Positions 28,500 through 40,700 of a stretch of DNA of 64,000 bases are shown one piece after another. The position numbers were made by a program, and so were the translations under genes. The DNA comes from Paenibacillus alvei DSM 29 (GTDB lineage Bacteria; Bacillota; Bacilli; Paenibacillales; Paenibacillaceae), in the NCBI RefSeq assembly GCF_000293805.1, contig NZ_AMBZ01000007.1:62001-126000 (forward strand), read 5' to 3'. The notes below the pieces were generated by a model. It did no database searches and had not been told where the DNA came from. It saw nothing but the letters and a program-made list of their open reading frames with translations. The number at the start of each line of letters is the position of its first letter. The first letter of the stretch is position 1.

Positions 28500-30227
28500 G
28501 TGAGCTTATTTCAACTTCGCATGCAGTGGCAAAAAATAAAAAAGTCAGGCAAGCCTGCAAATGTAAAGATTGCATACTTGTCTACGTTCACGATCAACCC
28601 GCTCGAACCGTATCTGGGCATTACATTGGAGCAAAGCGGGCTCATCTCTGAAGGATTGATCAGTCCATACAATCAAGTAGTGCAGGAATGCTTGAATGAT
28701 AACAGTATTACGGCACGCTTTCAACCGGATATCATGGTGGTATGGCCGAGTCTGGAGGATCTGTGGGCAGGCCAGCAGCTACCGATGGCGGATAATCTCG
28801 GTTCGTATGTGAAAGAAGCCATTGATATGGCGGATGCTGCGCTCGAAGCCTCTAGGAGATGGCAATCTACGCTTGTTTATATCTTGCCTGCCGTGTCGGA
28901 ACGTCGTCCTCTTGGTGTCGGGGATGCCAATAATGTTGAGGGGGTGTTTGCAGCAGCAACAGCGGTTCGTGAGGAGCTGCGGCGAAAACTAGCTCGCAAA
29001 CTTGGCGTTCTGCTTGTAGACGCGGAAGAGGTAATTCGTCACTTCGGATATGAGAAATTCTACAATGAACAGTTGTATTTCTTAGCCCGCATCCCATATA
29101 CGGAGGAAGTGTTCCATGCGATTGCCAGAAACACTGCGCAATTGATTACGTTAAGCAAGTCTTCGCCTCGCAAATTGATCGCCGTAGATGCGGATAATAC
29201 GCTTTGGGGTGGCGTTGTCGGGGAGGATGGCGTCGAGGGAATTGATTTGGCAGACAACGGGAAAGGTGAAGCGTTCAAAAACTTTCAGTCTTACCTGCTG
29301 GAGTTGCGCCGTGCGGGTATGTTGATCGCTGTATGCTCCAAGAACGCGCACGAGGACGTTATAGAAGTGTTTGAAAAGCGTCGAGAGATGAGACTGAAAA
29401 AGGAACATATCGCGGCTTGGCGAGTTGGCTGGCAGCCTAAATCAGAGAGTTTGCGCCAGATCGCTGTAGAGCTGGGACTCGGACTGAACAGCGTTGTCTT
29501 TATCGATGATAATCCAGTAGAAATCGCAGAGGTGCAGGCTTCGATTCCAGAGGTTTCCTGCATTCAGATGCCGACCGATCCATCTGCGGCCATCCGTGTA
29601 TTGCAGCAAGCAGGTACGTTGGATCGTCTTCCGCCGACATTAGAGGATTTAGGACGTGCTGCTTACTATGAGCAGGAATCAAAGCGGCGGGAAGCTGCGA
29701 GTCATGCCATTGGACCGGAACAATACAGAGCAGGACTCGAAATTCATGCCCGGCTGTTTACACCGGAAGCCACTGACATGGCACGATTCACTCAGTTAGT
29801 GAATAAGACCAATCAATTTAATATCAATTGCCGGAGAAGAAACGAATCAGAGCTGATGGAGGTTTGTAAAGATTCGGCTTATGTTCCTCTGTTATGCGAA
29901 TGCAAGGATCGTTTTGGCGATTACGGAGTCGTAGGAGCGTTGCTTGTAAAGTTGGAAGGTGATACGGCAGAGTTGGATACCTTTGTCCTTAGCTGCCGCG
30001 TACTAGGAAGGGGAATTGAAGAAGCAATGGTTGCAGCGACGTTCAGGCTGCTGGCTGAACGTGGGGTATTGCGCTTGCTGGCGCAAGTGGAGCAGCATCC
30101 ACGAAATGAGCCGGCTAGACAGTTTTTTGCCTCAATTGGCTGCATTGCGGTTGGTGAAAAATGCGAGGTTGCGAGTGTGGAATGGCCTGCCTATATTACT
30201 CGAGAAGACGAAGTGGTTGTGTCATGA
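28500..30227 (+). CDS. fkbH: FkbH: glyceryl transferase/phosphatase (HAD-IIIC plus GNAT-like domain)
   Basis: A complete FkbH of 575 residues. The N-terminal SGNH-like part (KIAYLSTFTINPLEP, then VVWPSLEDLW) is followed by the HAD domain with DADNTLWGG (Asp230 and Asp232), CSKNAHED, the Lys of WQPKSES and FIDDNPVE. A C-terminal GNAT-like domain has DRFGDYGVVG and LSCRVLGRGIE. By analogy with studied members it dephosphorylates 1,3-bisphosphoglycerate and forms glyceryl-S-carrier protein. The partners that make methoxy- or hydroxymalonyl units (FkbG, FkbI and FkbK homologues) are not in the window, so a glyceryl-derived starter is more likely than an extender. The GTG start has AAAGGAGGG. Confidence 0.92.
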   Translation: MSLFQLRMQWQKIKKSGKPANVKIAYLSTFTINPLEPYLGITLEQSGLISEGLISPYNQVVQECLNDNSITARFQPDIMVVWPSLEDLWAGQQLPMADNLGSYVKEAIDMADAALEASRRWQSTLVYILPAVSERRPLGVGDANNVEGVFAAATAVREELRRKLARKLGVLLVDAEEVIRHFGYEKFYNEQLYFLARIPYTEEVFHAIARNTAQLITLSKSSPRKLIAVDADNTLWGGVVGEDGVEGIDLADNGKGEAFKNFQSYLLELRRAGMLIAVCSKNAHEDVIEVFEKRREMRLKKEHIAAWRVGWQPKSESLRQIAVELGLGLNSVVFIDDNPVEIAEVQASIPEVSCIQMPTDPSAAIRVLQQAGTLDRLPPTLEDLGRAAYYEQESKRREAASHAIGPEQYRAGLEIHARLFTPEATDMARFTQLVNKTNQFNINCRRRNESELMEVCKDSAYVPLLCECKDRFGDYGVVGALLVKLEGDTAELDTFVLSCRVLGRGIEEAMVAATFRLLAERGVLRLLAQVEQHPRNEPARQFFASIGCIAVGEKCEVASVEWPAYITREDEVVVS

Positions 30228-31750
30228 TGGCACAAGTTACGCGTTCCGTTATCCGTTTTACAATGGAGGATCTGGATGAGTTTGCTCGTGCCAGCCATGA
30301 CTGGAGCCCATTGCATGCCGATGCATCATATGCATACCGGACGCCTTATGGGGCACGAATTGTGTATGGAGCACTGGAGCAGCTCTTCTGTTTATCTTCT
30401 CTCCCTGATCGAGAGGGATATACGTTGTCGAGTGTTACGGCCGAATTTGTACATCCGTTGTTTGTCGAGGTAGATTACATCATCGAGACTGTAAGCGAGT
30501 CTATGGAGGAGAGTCATTTCCGAATTTATGACGGCGAGCGAATAGCCGCAAAGGGAAAGGCATTCTTCCGGCCTGGCGCTCCTAGCGAACCGAACCGGAT
30601 GGAGGCACAGCCGAAAGTTCGTAAAGAACCGATAGAGCTTAGTGGAAGCGACCTGTATAAGGGACGTCAGGTGAACGGAGAATACTGGCCGCTCCAGCCT
30701 TCCTTGGACATATGGATGGAAAGATTGAAGCTGCGTGACAAAGGTGTAGGCGCAGCACAGGCAGCAGCACTCATGTGGCAGACGTATCTTGCCGGAATGG
30801 TACTTCCGGGGAGGCATTCATTATGCAACAAGTTGACGATGCATTTTCGGGAGCAGGCAGTAATTGGCGATGCCGCGATCAATTATGATGCTGAAGTCAT
30901 TGGTTATGACGATCGATTCAGCAAAATGCGGGCGCGTGCGACTCTCAAATCGCAAGATACATTAGTTGCAGAATCGGAGCTTCATGTCTTCTTGCGGGAA
31001 CCAGTTGCTGAGGTGACAGTAGATCGGATAGAAGAGCTGCTGCCGAGATCGCGGGCACTAGTGGGGAAGGTAGCGATCGTAATGGGAGCAAGCCGCGGCT
31101 TCGGAGCAGCAATGTCGCTCGGTTTAGCGATGCAGGGCGCTACTGTACTCGCCATATATCATCGTAGCGAAGAGTCTATGAGGCGGCTGGCGGAGATGGT
31201 ACCTGCCGGATGTGGAAGCATACGACCATATCAAGGAGATGCCGGTGATGCTGTATGGTGTTTGGAACTACAGAAGTGTTGGGATGATGAGTTTGGAAAG
31301 CCTGATATCTTGGTAATTAACGCCGGACTCCCGATATTACCGATGACAACGGAGGTACAGCAACTGGAACGCATGCAGCAATACGTAGCGAGCAGCTTCC
31401 GATTGACCAGCGTGCCATTAACTGTATGGCTAAAGTCGGTTGCTGCGAAGCAAGGTTGGAGTGTTGTGCTGTCGGCCGAGAGCGTTACGGATGTTCCGCC
31501 TGATTATCCGCATTATGTTGCAGCCAAAAGCGCTATAGAAGGGCTGGCGAAAACCGTCGCCAAGCGGCACAAGGGAAAGCTCTTGATTGTACGACCTCCG
31601 CGAATGCGGACTGACCTCAGCAATATGCCGTTGGCTCGACACGAATCGATTATGCCTGAGCATGTTGCGGTGGAGGTAATTAAGCGTATCGGAAACACAT
31701 CGGCTAAGGATGGCTATGAGATTCTGGAAGGCTCTTTCCGACATCAATAG
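30224..31750 (+). CDS. Double-hotdog (MaoC-like) dehydratase fused to short-chain dehydrogenase/reductase
   Basis: Residues ~8-130 are a MaoC-like hotdog with DWSPLHAD (Asp26, His31; family consensus has Asn where Ser28 stands). A second hotdog-like segment follows (about 180-270), then an SDR from ~283: cofactor loop GASRGFG from residue 288 and catalytic YVAAK (Tyr431, Lys435). Together the two activities could dehydrate glyceryl-carrier and reduce the resulting pyruvyl group to lactyl, the logic proposed for the bryostatin starter. Other 3-carbon or beta-hydroxy chemistry is possible. The ATG overlaps the fkbH stop (ATGA), so the genes are coupled; a weak ribosome site fits that. Confidence 0.8.
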   Translation: MMAQVTRSVIRFTMEDLDEFARASHDWSPLHADASYAYRTPYGARIVYGALEQLFCLSSLPDREGYTLSSVTAEFVHPLFVEVDYIIETVSESMEESHFRIYDGERIAAKGKAFFRPGAPSEPNRMEAQPKVRKEPIELSGSDLYKGRQVNGEYWPLQPSLDIWMERLKLRDKGVGAAQAAALMWQTYLAGMVLPGRHSLCNKLTMHFREQAVIGDAAINYDAEVIGYDDRFSKMRARATLKSQDTLVAESELHVFLREPVAEVTVDRIEELLPRSRALVGKVAIVMGASRGFGAAMSLGLAMQGATVLAIYHRSEESMRRLAEMVPAGCGSIRPYQGDAGDAVWCLELQKCWDDEFGKPDILVINAGLPILPMTTEVQQLERMQQYVASSFRLTSVPLTVWLKSVAAKQGWSVVLSAESVTDVPPDYPHYVAAKSAIEGLAKTVAKRHKGKLLIVRPPRMRTDLSNMPLARHESIMPEHVAVEVIKRIGNTSAKDGYEILEGSFRHQ

Positions 31751-31761
31751 GGGGGATTGGC

Positions 31762-34700
31762 ATGCAGTTGTTAGATTTTCTAAGCCGCATGGAATTGCGT
31801 GTAGACTTTCGCCCGGCAACGGAGAAAGAGTTCGATAAGGTTGTATACCTCACGAATTGGACGGCAGACTTCCATCTGACGGCACATGGTCTGGATCGTG
31901 CAGCGTTGGAGGATTTGATCGATCGGCAGTCCCATGAATGCTGGGTCATCGAAGCCAGTGATCGCTTCGGCGAATATGGCGTGGCTGGAGTCATGTTGTT
32001 TGTGCAGAACGGAGACGTGCTGGACGTTCACTCTTATATTATTAGCTGCAAAATACTAGGGAAAAATATTGAGATTATTGTTTTGCAGAAATTAGCTGGC
32101 CTAGCAGAACGGCTAGGCTGCAAGAATATACATTTGCATTATCGCAAGACCCCTCGCAATGCGGTGTCCGCAGACTTTGTGAAACGTGTCGCTGCAAATT
32201 GGATTGTACCGGAAGAGGGAGGATTTGGTGCAATCCTGCCCGTGCAGGAGCTCATTACGTCGCTTGCAGCAGAAGGGGAGGAGACGTCAAGAGCAATTGG
32301 GCCTAGACGTTCTATCGACTTGAGGAAGGCGTTCACCGTAGGTCGGATGGAACCGAATCTGACGGAACTATGGAGTGATGTTCGAAATAAACTCCGTACC
32401 AGCACACAAATTATGGAGGGGATACGCTGGAGCAAGCAGCAAACATCCGTTAATCAATATTCCGTCTACGCAGCACCACGAACGCCTAATGAAGAAACAC
32501 TTGTATCGATATGGGAAGATGTTTTGCTGACGAAGCCGATCGGTATTACGGATCACTTTCTGACGCTGGGCGGCAATTCATTACTTGCTACCCAGATCAT
32601 GTCCCGCATTCGCGAGTCATTTGGAGTAGAGTTGCCGATTCGAGCCATTTTTGAATATCCGACAATCGATACGCTGGTCGAATGCATATCCGCATCGAAA
32701 ATTGCCGATGAAGGATTTGAAGCGGGGCATGAATTTGTCATATACGATAAAAGCGGTGTTTTTCCGCTCTCCTTTGCACAACAGCGATTGTGGTTCTTGG
32801 ATCAATTGGAGCCAGGCAGCCCTTATTACAATATGACATTGTCCATTCGCCTATCGGGTTCGCTCGTTATTGATGCACTGCAGCAAAGTATTCAGTCCAT
32901 AGTTTCCCGCCATGATATATTGCGTACTACCTTTCACTTCATAGATGGGCAGGCTGTCACCCGAATAGCGCCGAGTGGTCCGTTTCCAATAGAAATGCAG
33001 AAGCTGACAGGCAGCAAAGCACAGAAGCAAAAGCAATTGCAGTCGATTATCTATGCAGAATCGCGGCAGCCATTTGATCTGAACAAGGGTCCGCTCTTTC
33101 GGGCAATTCTGCTTCAACAAGCGGTAGATGAGCATTTGTTGCTGTTATCGATGCATCATATTGTATCAGATGGCTGGTCGTTAGGTGTTCTGCAGCATGA
33201 GTTGCAGCAGTTTTATATGTCATACATAACGAATGAACCTCCGAATTTGGGCGAGCTTCCAGTGCAGTATGCCGATTTCGTTCATTGGCAGCGTGCATGG
33301 CTGCAAGGAGCACGGATAGATGCCCAGTTGGAGTATTGGCGCAACAAGCTTTCAGACATCCCGCCGCTGCTGCTGCTGCCGACAGATCGTCCTCGCCCTG
33401 CGGTGCAAACTTTTAATGGCGCAACGGATCGCCGGATAGTACCGGTTCAGTTGGCTGGGGAAATCAACGCGCTGTGCAAGCGCGAAAGAGTTACGTTATA
33501 TATGGTGCTATTGACGGCATTCCAAGCGCTGCTTCATCGGTACACGGGGCAAGAAACCATTGTCGTCGGCTCGCCTGTGGCGAATCGGCAGCGTACGGAG
33601 ATTGAAGGATTGATAGGATTCTTCGTCAATACGCTTGCTCTGCGGGCCGACTTTGCGGAAAACATTTCTTTCCGAGATCTATTACAGCAGATAAAGCTGA
33701 CTACACTAGAAGCATATTCAAATCAGGATTTGCCATTCGAGCAACTGGTTGAGGCTTTGAACCCTGAACGATCTCTAGCAGCGACACCTATTTTCCAAGC
33801 TACCTTCGCACTACATAATTTACCTGCGACCACTCGTGAAGTGGAAAATGTTTGCATGGAGTTCCATGAATTATCTAACGGTACGAGCAAGTTTGATTTA
33901 AGCATGGCCGTAGAGGAAAGTGAGCGCGGTCTTTATGTAGCCATCGACTACAATACTGATCTGTTTAATCCGGATACGATCGCTCGGATGCAGGATCATT
34001 ACCAGACTCTGCTGCAATCGGCAGTTCAGGATTGCTCCCAATGCATTGACAACTTATTACTGCTTACGAGCAGCGAGCGGGAGCAGCTTGTCATTGAATG
34101 GAATGACACGAATGTGCCGCATCCTGCCGCAAAATTTGTTCATGAACTCGTAGCCGAGCGGGCTGAGATGATGCCAGAGCGAATAGCCGTTACGTGCGGA
34201 GCGGAACGGATTACATATAATGAACTGAACAAGCGTGCGAACTCCCTCGCTCATTACATGCTGGAAAAAGGTGCCGTTAATCAAACGGTTGTTGCTATCT
34301 ATGCGGAACGATCCATTGATTTAGTAGTGGCTCAGCTTGCTGTGCTGAAGACAGGTGCAGCGTATTTGCCGATCGATCCTGCGTATCCGCGTGAACGCGT
34401 AGCCTTCATGCTGCAAGATGCTCAGGTCAGCATGCTATTGACAAAAGGGGAATTTCTGGAATATATACCGGTTAAGTTTATTCCGAGCACCATCTTATTG
34501 GATCGGGATGTTGAATACTATGAAAGGTATTGCACTGATAATCCGGATCATGCATGTACAACTGCTGATTTGGCGTATGTCATCTATACCTCCGGCTCTA
34601 CCGGGCAGCCGAAAGGAGTAGAGATCGAGCATAACGCCTTACTCAATCTAGTTTTCTGGCATCAACGTGCCTATCATGTCACTCCGGACGATCGTGCTAC

Positions 34701-37700
34701 TTTATTGGCGGGTACAGCATTTGACGCTTCAGTATGGGAATTGTGGCCATACCTATCTATAGGAGCTTCGTTGCATGTGGTAGATGAAGATGCTCGCATG
34801 GATGCTGCCAGATTACGAGATTGGATGGTGTTAAACCGAATCACCCATTCGTTCGTGCCTACGCCTCTAGCAGAGACGTTAATCATGGAGCAATGGCCGC
34901 AATCTGTGCCTTTGCGTTATATGTTGACAGGTGGGGATCGCCTGCGCTTTGCACCATCTTCCGCATTGCCGTTTCAATTGATCAATCACTATGGTCCGAC
35001 GGAATCGACGGTGGTTGCGACAAGCGGCATCGTACTCACAGGCGGAGAAGGACCGATTACAATCGGCCGACCAATCGATAACATACGTGCCTATTTGCTT
35101 GATTCGACCATGCAGCCTGTTCCGATTGGTGTGCGCGGCGAGCTATATATTGGCGGTCAAGGTTTGGCTCGGGGATATCGGGGGCGTCCGGATCTGACAG
35201 AGGAGCGGTTTGTTCCGAATCCATTCCGCAGCGGCGAGCTATTGTATCGGACCGGAGACCTGTGCCGCTATTTGCCGGATGGTTCTATTGAGTTCATTGG
35301 CCGCATCGACCATCAGGTGAAAATACGCGGCTATCGAATTGAGCTCAAAGAGATCGAGAGTGCGCTGTCCGGACATCCGAATATAAGAAGCTGTACGGTC
35401 GTTGTGCATGAAGACCGCGAAGGCACTCGCCGTCTTGTCGGTTATGTAGTTAGTGACTTCATGCTGGAACAACAGCAGTTGAAGGAATATTTGAAGGAAA
35501 TTCTGCCTGCTTATATGGTTCCGACAGCATTCGTCCAGATGGATGAACTACCGTTGACCCCGAACGGTAAAGTGAATCATAAGGCTTTGCCTGTTCCTGA
35601 TTACTCCATTTCCAGTGATAGTGAACACGACATTCCGCATTCGGAAACAGAAGCAGAGCTTCTGCACATATGGCAACAAGTATTAGGGATAGAGAGAATC
35701 GGTATTCACGATAACTTCTTCGTGCTGGGCGGAGATTCGATCCTGAGTATTCAGATCGTGTCCCGTGCGAATCGGTCTGGAATTCCGATTACGACGAAGC
35801 ACATGTTCCAGTATCAGACGATTGCAGAATTGGCTGCTTCGGCGGCGATTGGATCAATGGTAGCTGCTGAGCAAGGAAAGGTAGTCGGCAATGTTCCGCT
35901 GATGCCGATTCAGCGCTGGTTATTCGAGCAAGAGCTGGAAGAACTTGATCAGTGGAATATGGCGATGCTGCTGTCATTGAAGCAGTCTACAGATTCCAAG
36001 CTGCTTGGACAAGCCTTCGGTTATTTATTGGAACACCACGACGCACTTCGCATGCGCTACTTCCAGACGGAGGAAGGCTGGAAGCAAATCAATGAAGAAG
36101 AGGCGCCGACGCTTTCTGTAGAAACAGTCGATCTAAGTCGTTTACCTTCCGAGAAGCAGGAAGCCGCTATGCAGCAGCACGCAGACCAAGTACAAAGAAG
36201 CCTGCTACTGACCGCTGGGAAGTTAATGAGCGCCGTGCTGTTCCGTCTTGGACACGTGGACAAGCTGCTGATTGTCGTCCACCATCTCGTTATTGATGGT
36301 GTCTCTTGGAGAATTCTGCTGGAGGATTTAGAGACCGTTTATCGGCAATTAGTGAATGGAGACAAGGCAGTGCTGCCACCAAAGACGACTTCTTTCCGCG
36401 ACTGGGCAATGGCAGTGGAATCGTATGCGCGCAGTGAACAGTTGGCAGGGCTAGAGAAGCATTATTGGCAATCGGTGGCCGACGTACAGCCAGAAGAGGC
36501 TGTGCTCCCTGTCACAGTTGATATGTCACATGGTGTAACCGGAAGCAATACGGTTGCGACTATTGGCCAAGTTACGGTTACCTTGGATACCGAACATACG
36601 AGGCTGATGTTGCAGCAAGTGCCGCGAGTATATCGAACGCACATTAATGATATATTGCTCGCTGCGCTGACCCGCGCCATCACAGAATGGACAGGTGGCC
36701 GCAGTCTTTATGTCGCCCTGGAAGGCCACGGTCGTGAGGATCTTATTGATGGTATAGATATTTCCCGCACTATCGGATGGTTTACATCGTTGTATCCAGT
36801 TCGTCTGCAGTTGGGCACGGATCCATCTCTTGGCAGCCAATTGAAAGCAGTAAAAGAGCAGCTGCGCCGCATACCAAATCGCGGCATTGGTTACGGACTG
36901 CTGCGTTACTTGTCCAATGATCCGCATATGAGCTGGACAGAGCAAGCTCATCCTGAACCGCAGATCAGCTTCAATTATTTGGGTCAGTTCGACCAACTGG
37001 TTGCAAACAGTGAGCTATTCTCACTTTCCAAGGGGAACATAGGAAATGTGCGTAGTTTGCAAGGCCGCAGACGTTATGCCATTGATGTACACGGAATGAT
37101 CCGCGATGGTCAGTTGGAGATGATTTGGGAGTATAGTCGCACACTTCATGATGCGATTTCAATTGAGCGAGTAGCCCACAGCTTCATTGATGCACTTACA
37201 CAATACATAGCGCATTGTATGTCTTCAGAAGCAGGAGGATATACGCCATCTGATTTCCCGGCATCCGCTCTAAGTCAACAGGTGCTTGATCGGATTGCGC
37301 ATGATTATAAAGAGTTGGAAGATGTACATCTGCTATCGCCACTGCAGCAAGGGATGCTATTCCATGCGTTGTATTCGCCGGAATCTACCGTCTATTTCGA
37401 ACAGGCTGTCACCGAATTGACGGGACCGCTGAATGTAGAGGTGTTCGATCGTGCTTGGCGGTCTATTATTCAACGTCACGCGATCTTCCGCACATTTTTC
37501 CAATGGGAATGGCTGCAGGAGCCTCATCAGATTGTACTTGCGAACGTGAATATACCTATCAAGGTGATCAATCTGCTTGATCTTGCAGTAGAGGAGCAGC
37601 AGAAACAGATCTCGCAATTATTGGAACAGGATCGTCAAGAGCGATTTGATCTGTCTAGTCAGCCACTTATGCGTCTAATGCTGATTTGTCTTGAAAACGA

Positions 37701-40700
37701 TCGGACGAAGTTTGTGTGGAGCTTCCACCACATTTTACTGGATGGCTGGAGTGTATTTGCGGTATTGCATGAACTGTTCGACATCTATAAAGCACTCATG
37801 AATCACGAAACGCTTCATCAGGATATCGCTGTTCCATATCGGAATTATATTGAGTGGTGCGCCGCACGGAATTTGAATGAAGCGGAACAATACTGGCGCT
37901 CTTATTTACAAGGATTCAGCACACCGACATCACTGCTTATCGGTGGAGCAACCCGTCTTACAGAGGAAATATTTGAACAGCATTCAATATTACTTACGCA
38001 GTCAACAACGAAAGGGTTGCATCATATTTCACGCAAACAGCGCGTTACGGTCAATACACTCATGCAAGCAGCATGGGCTATATTGCTGCACCGCTATAGC
38101 GGCGAGGAGGATGTGCTGTTCGGAGCGACTGTATCAGTACGGCCGCCTGAATTGCCGCATATCGAATCGATGATTGGACTGTTCATTAATTCATTACCTG
38201 TAAGGATCCAAGTCAAGCAAGAAACGGAGCTGTCGGCATGGATTCAGAAGCTGCAGGAGCGCCAAGCGGATTGGATTCAGTACGCTCATACACCGCTGTC
38301 ATTGGTCATGGATTGCAGTGAAGTACCGAATGGACAGCCGTTATTTGAAACGTTGCTCGTATTCGAAAACTATCCTGTTAGTCGTTCTGACCTGACCGCC
38401 AAGACGGGATTGTCCGTTGGTGATATTTCGATACTGGAACGGACCACTTACCCATTGACGATTATCGTAGTACTTGGAGAACGACTCGAAGTGCGCGCCA
38501 TCTACGATCGCAGACGTTACGAACAGCAGGCTGTTGAAAGGCTGCTGGGGCATTTGCAAATGATTGTGACTGGTATCGTGCAAGCGGACGAGCAGCTGAT
38601 GCTGCAAGAGCTCCCGTTGCTAACAGAAGCAGAACATGAATTGTTGTTAACCCAATTTAATGCGGGAGCACGAAAGGCAGTGCCCGCGAACACGACGATT
38701 CATCATTTAATCGAGGAGCAGGTTCAGCGTACGCCAGATGCAACGGCTCTGATCGTAGACGAAAAGCGAATCAGCTACCGCGAATTGGATCGAAGGGCGA
38801 ATCAGCTTGCGAACCATTTGCGTCAGCTTGGGGTAGGCCCTGAATTTTTAGTTGGCATATGTATAGAACGGACTGCGGAAATGCTCATCGGTCTGTTGGC
38901 AATTCTGAAGGCGGGCGGCGCTTATGTACCGCTTGATCCATCATACCCGAAGGATCGGCTTGGATTTATTTTGGAAGACACAGAAGTGAAGGTGCTTCTG
39001 TCCCAATCTCAATTAGCGGATCGGCTGCCGTTACATGCGGCGCAAACGATATGGCTGGATACTGACTGGCCTGCTATTGATCTTCAGAGTGATGAGCCTA
39101 TTGAGAGCGGTGTGTCAGAGCATAATCTGGCATACATCATTTATACGTCAGGTTCTACGGGGAGACCGAAAGGAGTGGCTCTGGAGCACCGCAATACGGT
39201 TACTTTCCTGAAATGGTGCCGTGAGAACTTCACAGAAGATGAGTTGGCTGGCGTATTAGCTGCTACTTCGATCAGCTTCGACTTATCCGTGTTCGAGTTG
39301 TTCCTGCCGCTTACATGCGGGGGCAAGGTCATTTTAGCCGAAAATGCACTTTATTTGCCGGAGCTGCCCGCGGCTCAAGAAGTAAGCCTGATCAATACGG
39401 TTCCATCCGCGATGGCAGAACTGATACGGATGAACGGGGTACCGCTTTCTGTTGTTACGGTAAACTTGGCAGGAGAGCAGCTGCCTTTGAACTTAGCACG
39501 TCAAATATACGGGGTTGGTTCCATACAACGTCTGTACAACCTGTACGGTCCGTCTGAAGATACAACCTATTCGACATATTGGCTGGTGGAACCAGACGCG
39601 GATTACGCGCCGCCGATTGGCTATCCAATCGCTGCGACGAGCTGCTACATCTTGGATACTCATTTGCGTCCCGTACCGATCGGGGTACCTGGGGAGCTGT
39701 TTATTGCCGGACAAGGTCTGGCGCGCTGCTACTTGCACCGTCCAGAACTGACTGCTGAGAAGTTCATTGATAATCCGTTCGCAGAGCAAGATGGGGAACG
39801 CATGTATCGCACGGGCGATTTGTGCCGTTACCGAAGCGATGGCGTCATTGAATATTTAGGACGCATGGATCATCAAGTGAAGGTTCGCGGTTTCCGTATT
39901 GAATTGCAAGAGGTTGAAACGGTATTGTCACTGCATGCGGCAGTAAGAGAAGCGGTCGTGATGGTGCAGGAAAGTCATGCGGGCAGTAAGCAGTTGATTG
40001 GTTATTTTGTTCCGAAAGTGTCCGCAGCTGTGGCACCGACGACAGATATGCTGCGGACGCATCTCAAGGAATTTTTACCGGACTATATGATTCCGTCAGC
40101 ATTTGTGTCGATGGACAGTTTCCCGCTAACACCAAGCGGCAAGGTTGATCGCAAAGCGTTACCGATGCCGGATAGAGCGGCAGAGGGCAGCGACAATTAT
40201 GCAGAGCCGCACAATGAGGTGGAGCGCGTGCTGTGCAGCATTTGGCAGCAGGTGCTTGGGGTGAATCGGGTTGGCATTCATGATGGCTTTTTTAGCTTGG
40301 GAGGAGATTCTATCCTCAGCATTCAGATCATATCCCGGGCGAGCCAAGCAGGCTTGAAGCTGACACCGAAGCAGTTGTTCCGCTATCAGACAATAGCCGA
40401 ACTGGCTGAAGTAGCTCAAGTTACAGCTGTCCAAGTGGAGCAGGATCAGGGCGAAGTGACGGGAACTGTGGCGCTGACACCGATTCAGCATTGGTTCTTC
40501 GAATCCGATCTGCCTGATTGGAGTCATTGGCATCAAATTGTCCATCTGAATGTTGCCCGTCCTATGGATCAAGTGCTGTTGACGCAGGCGGTAGAGGAGC
40601 TGCTTAGATATCACGATGGTTTGCGGCTGCGATTCGTTCAGGATGAAACTGGATGGCGGCAAGAGAACGTTGCATTTGATGGGACAGCGCCCGTGTCAGA

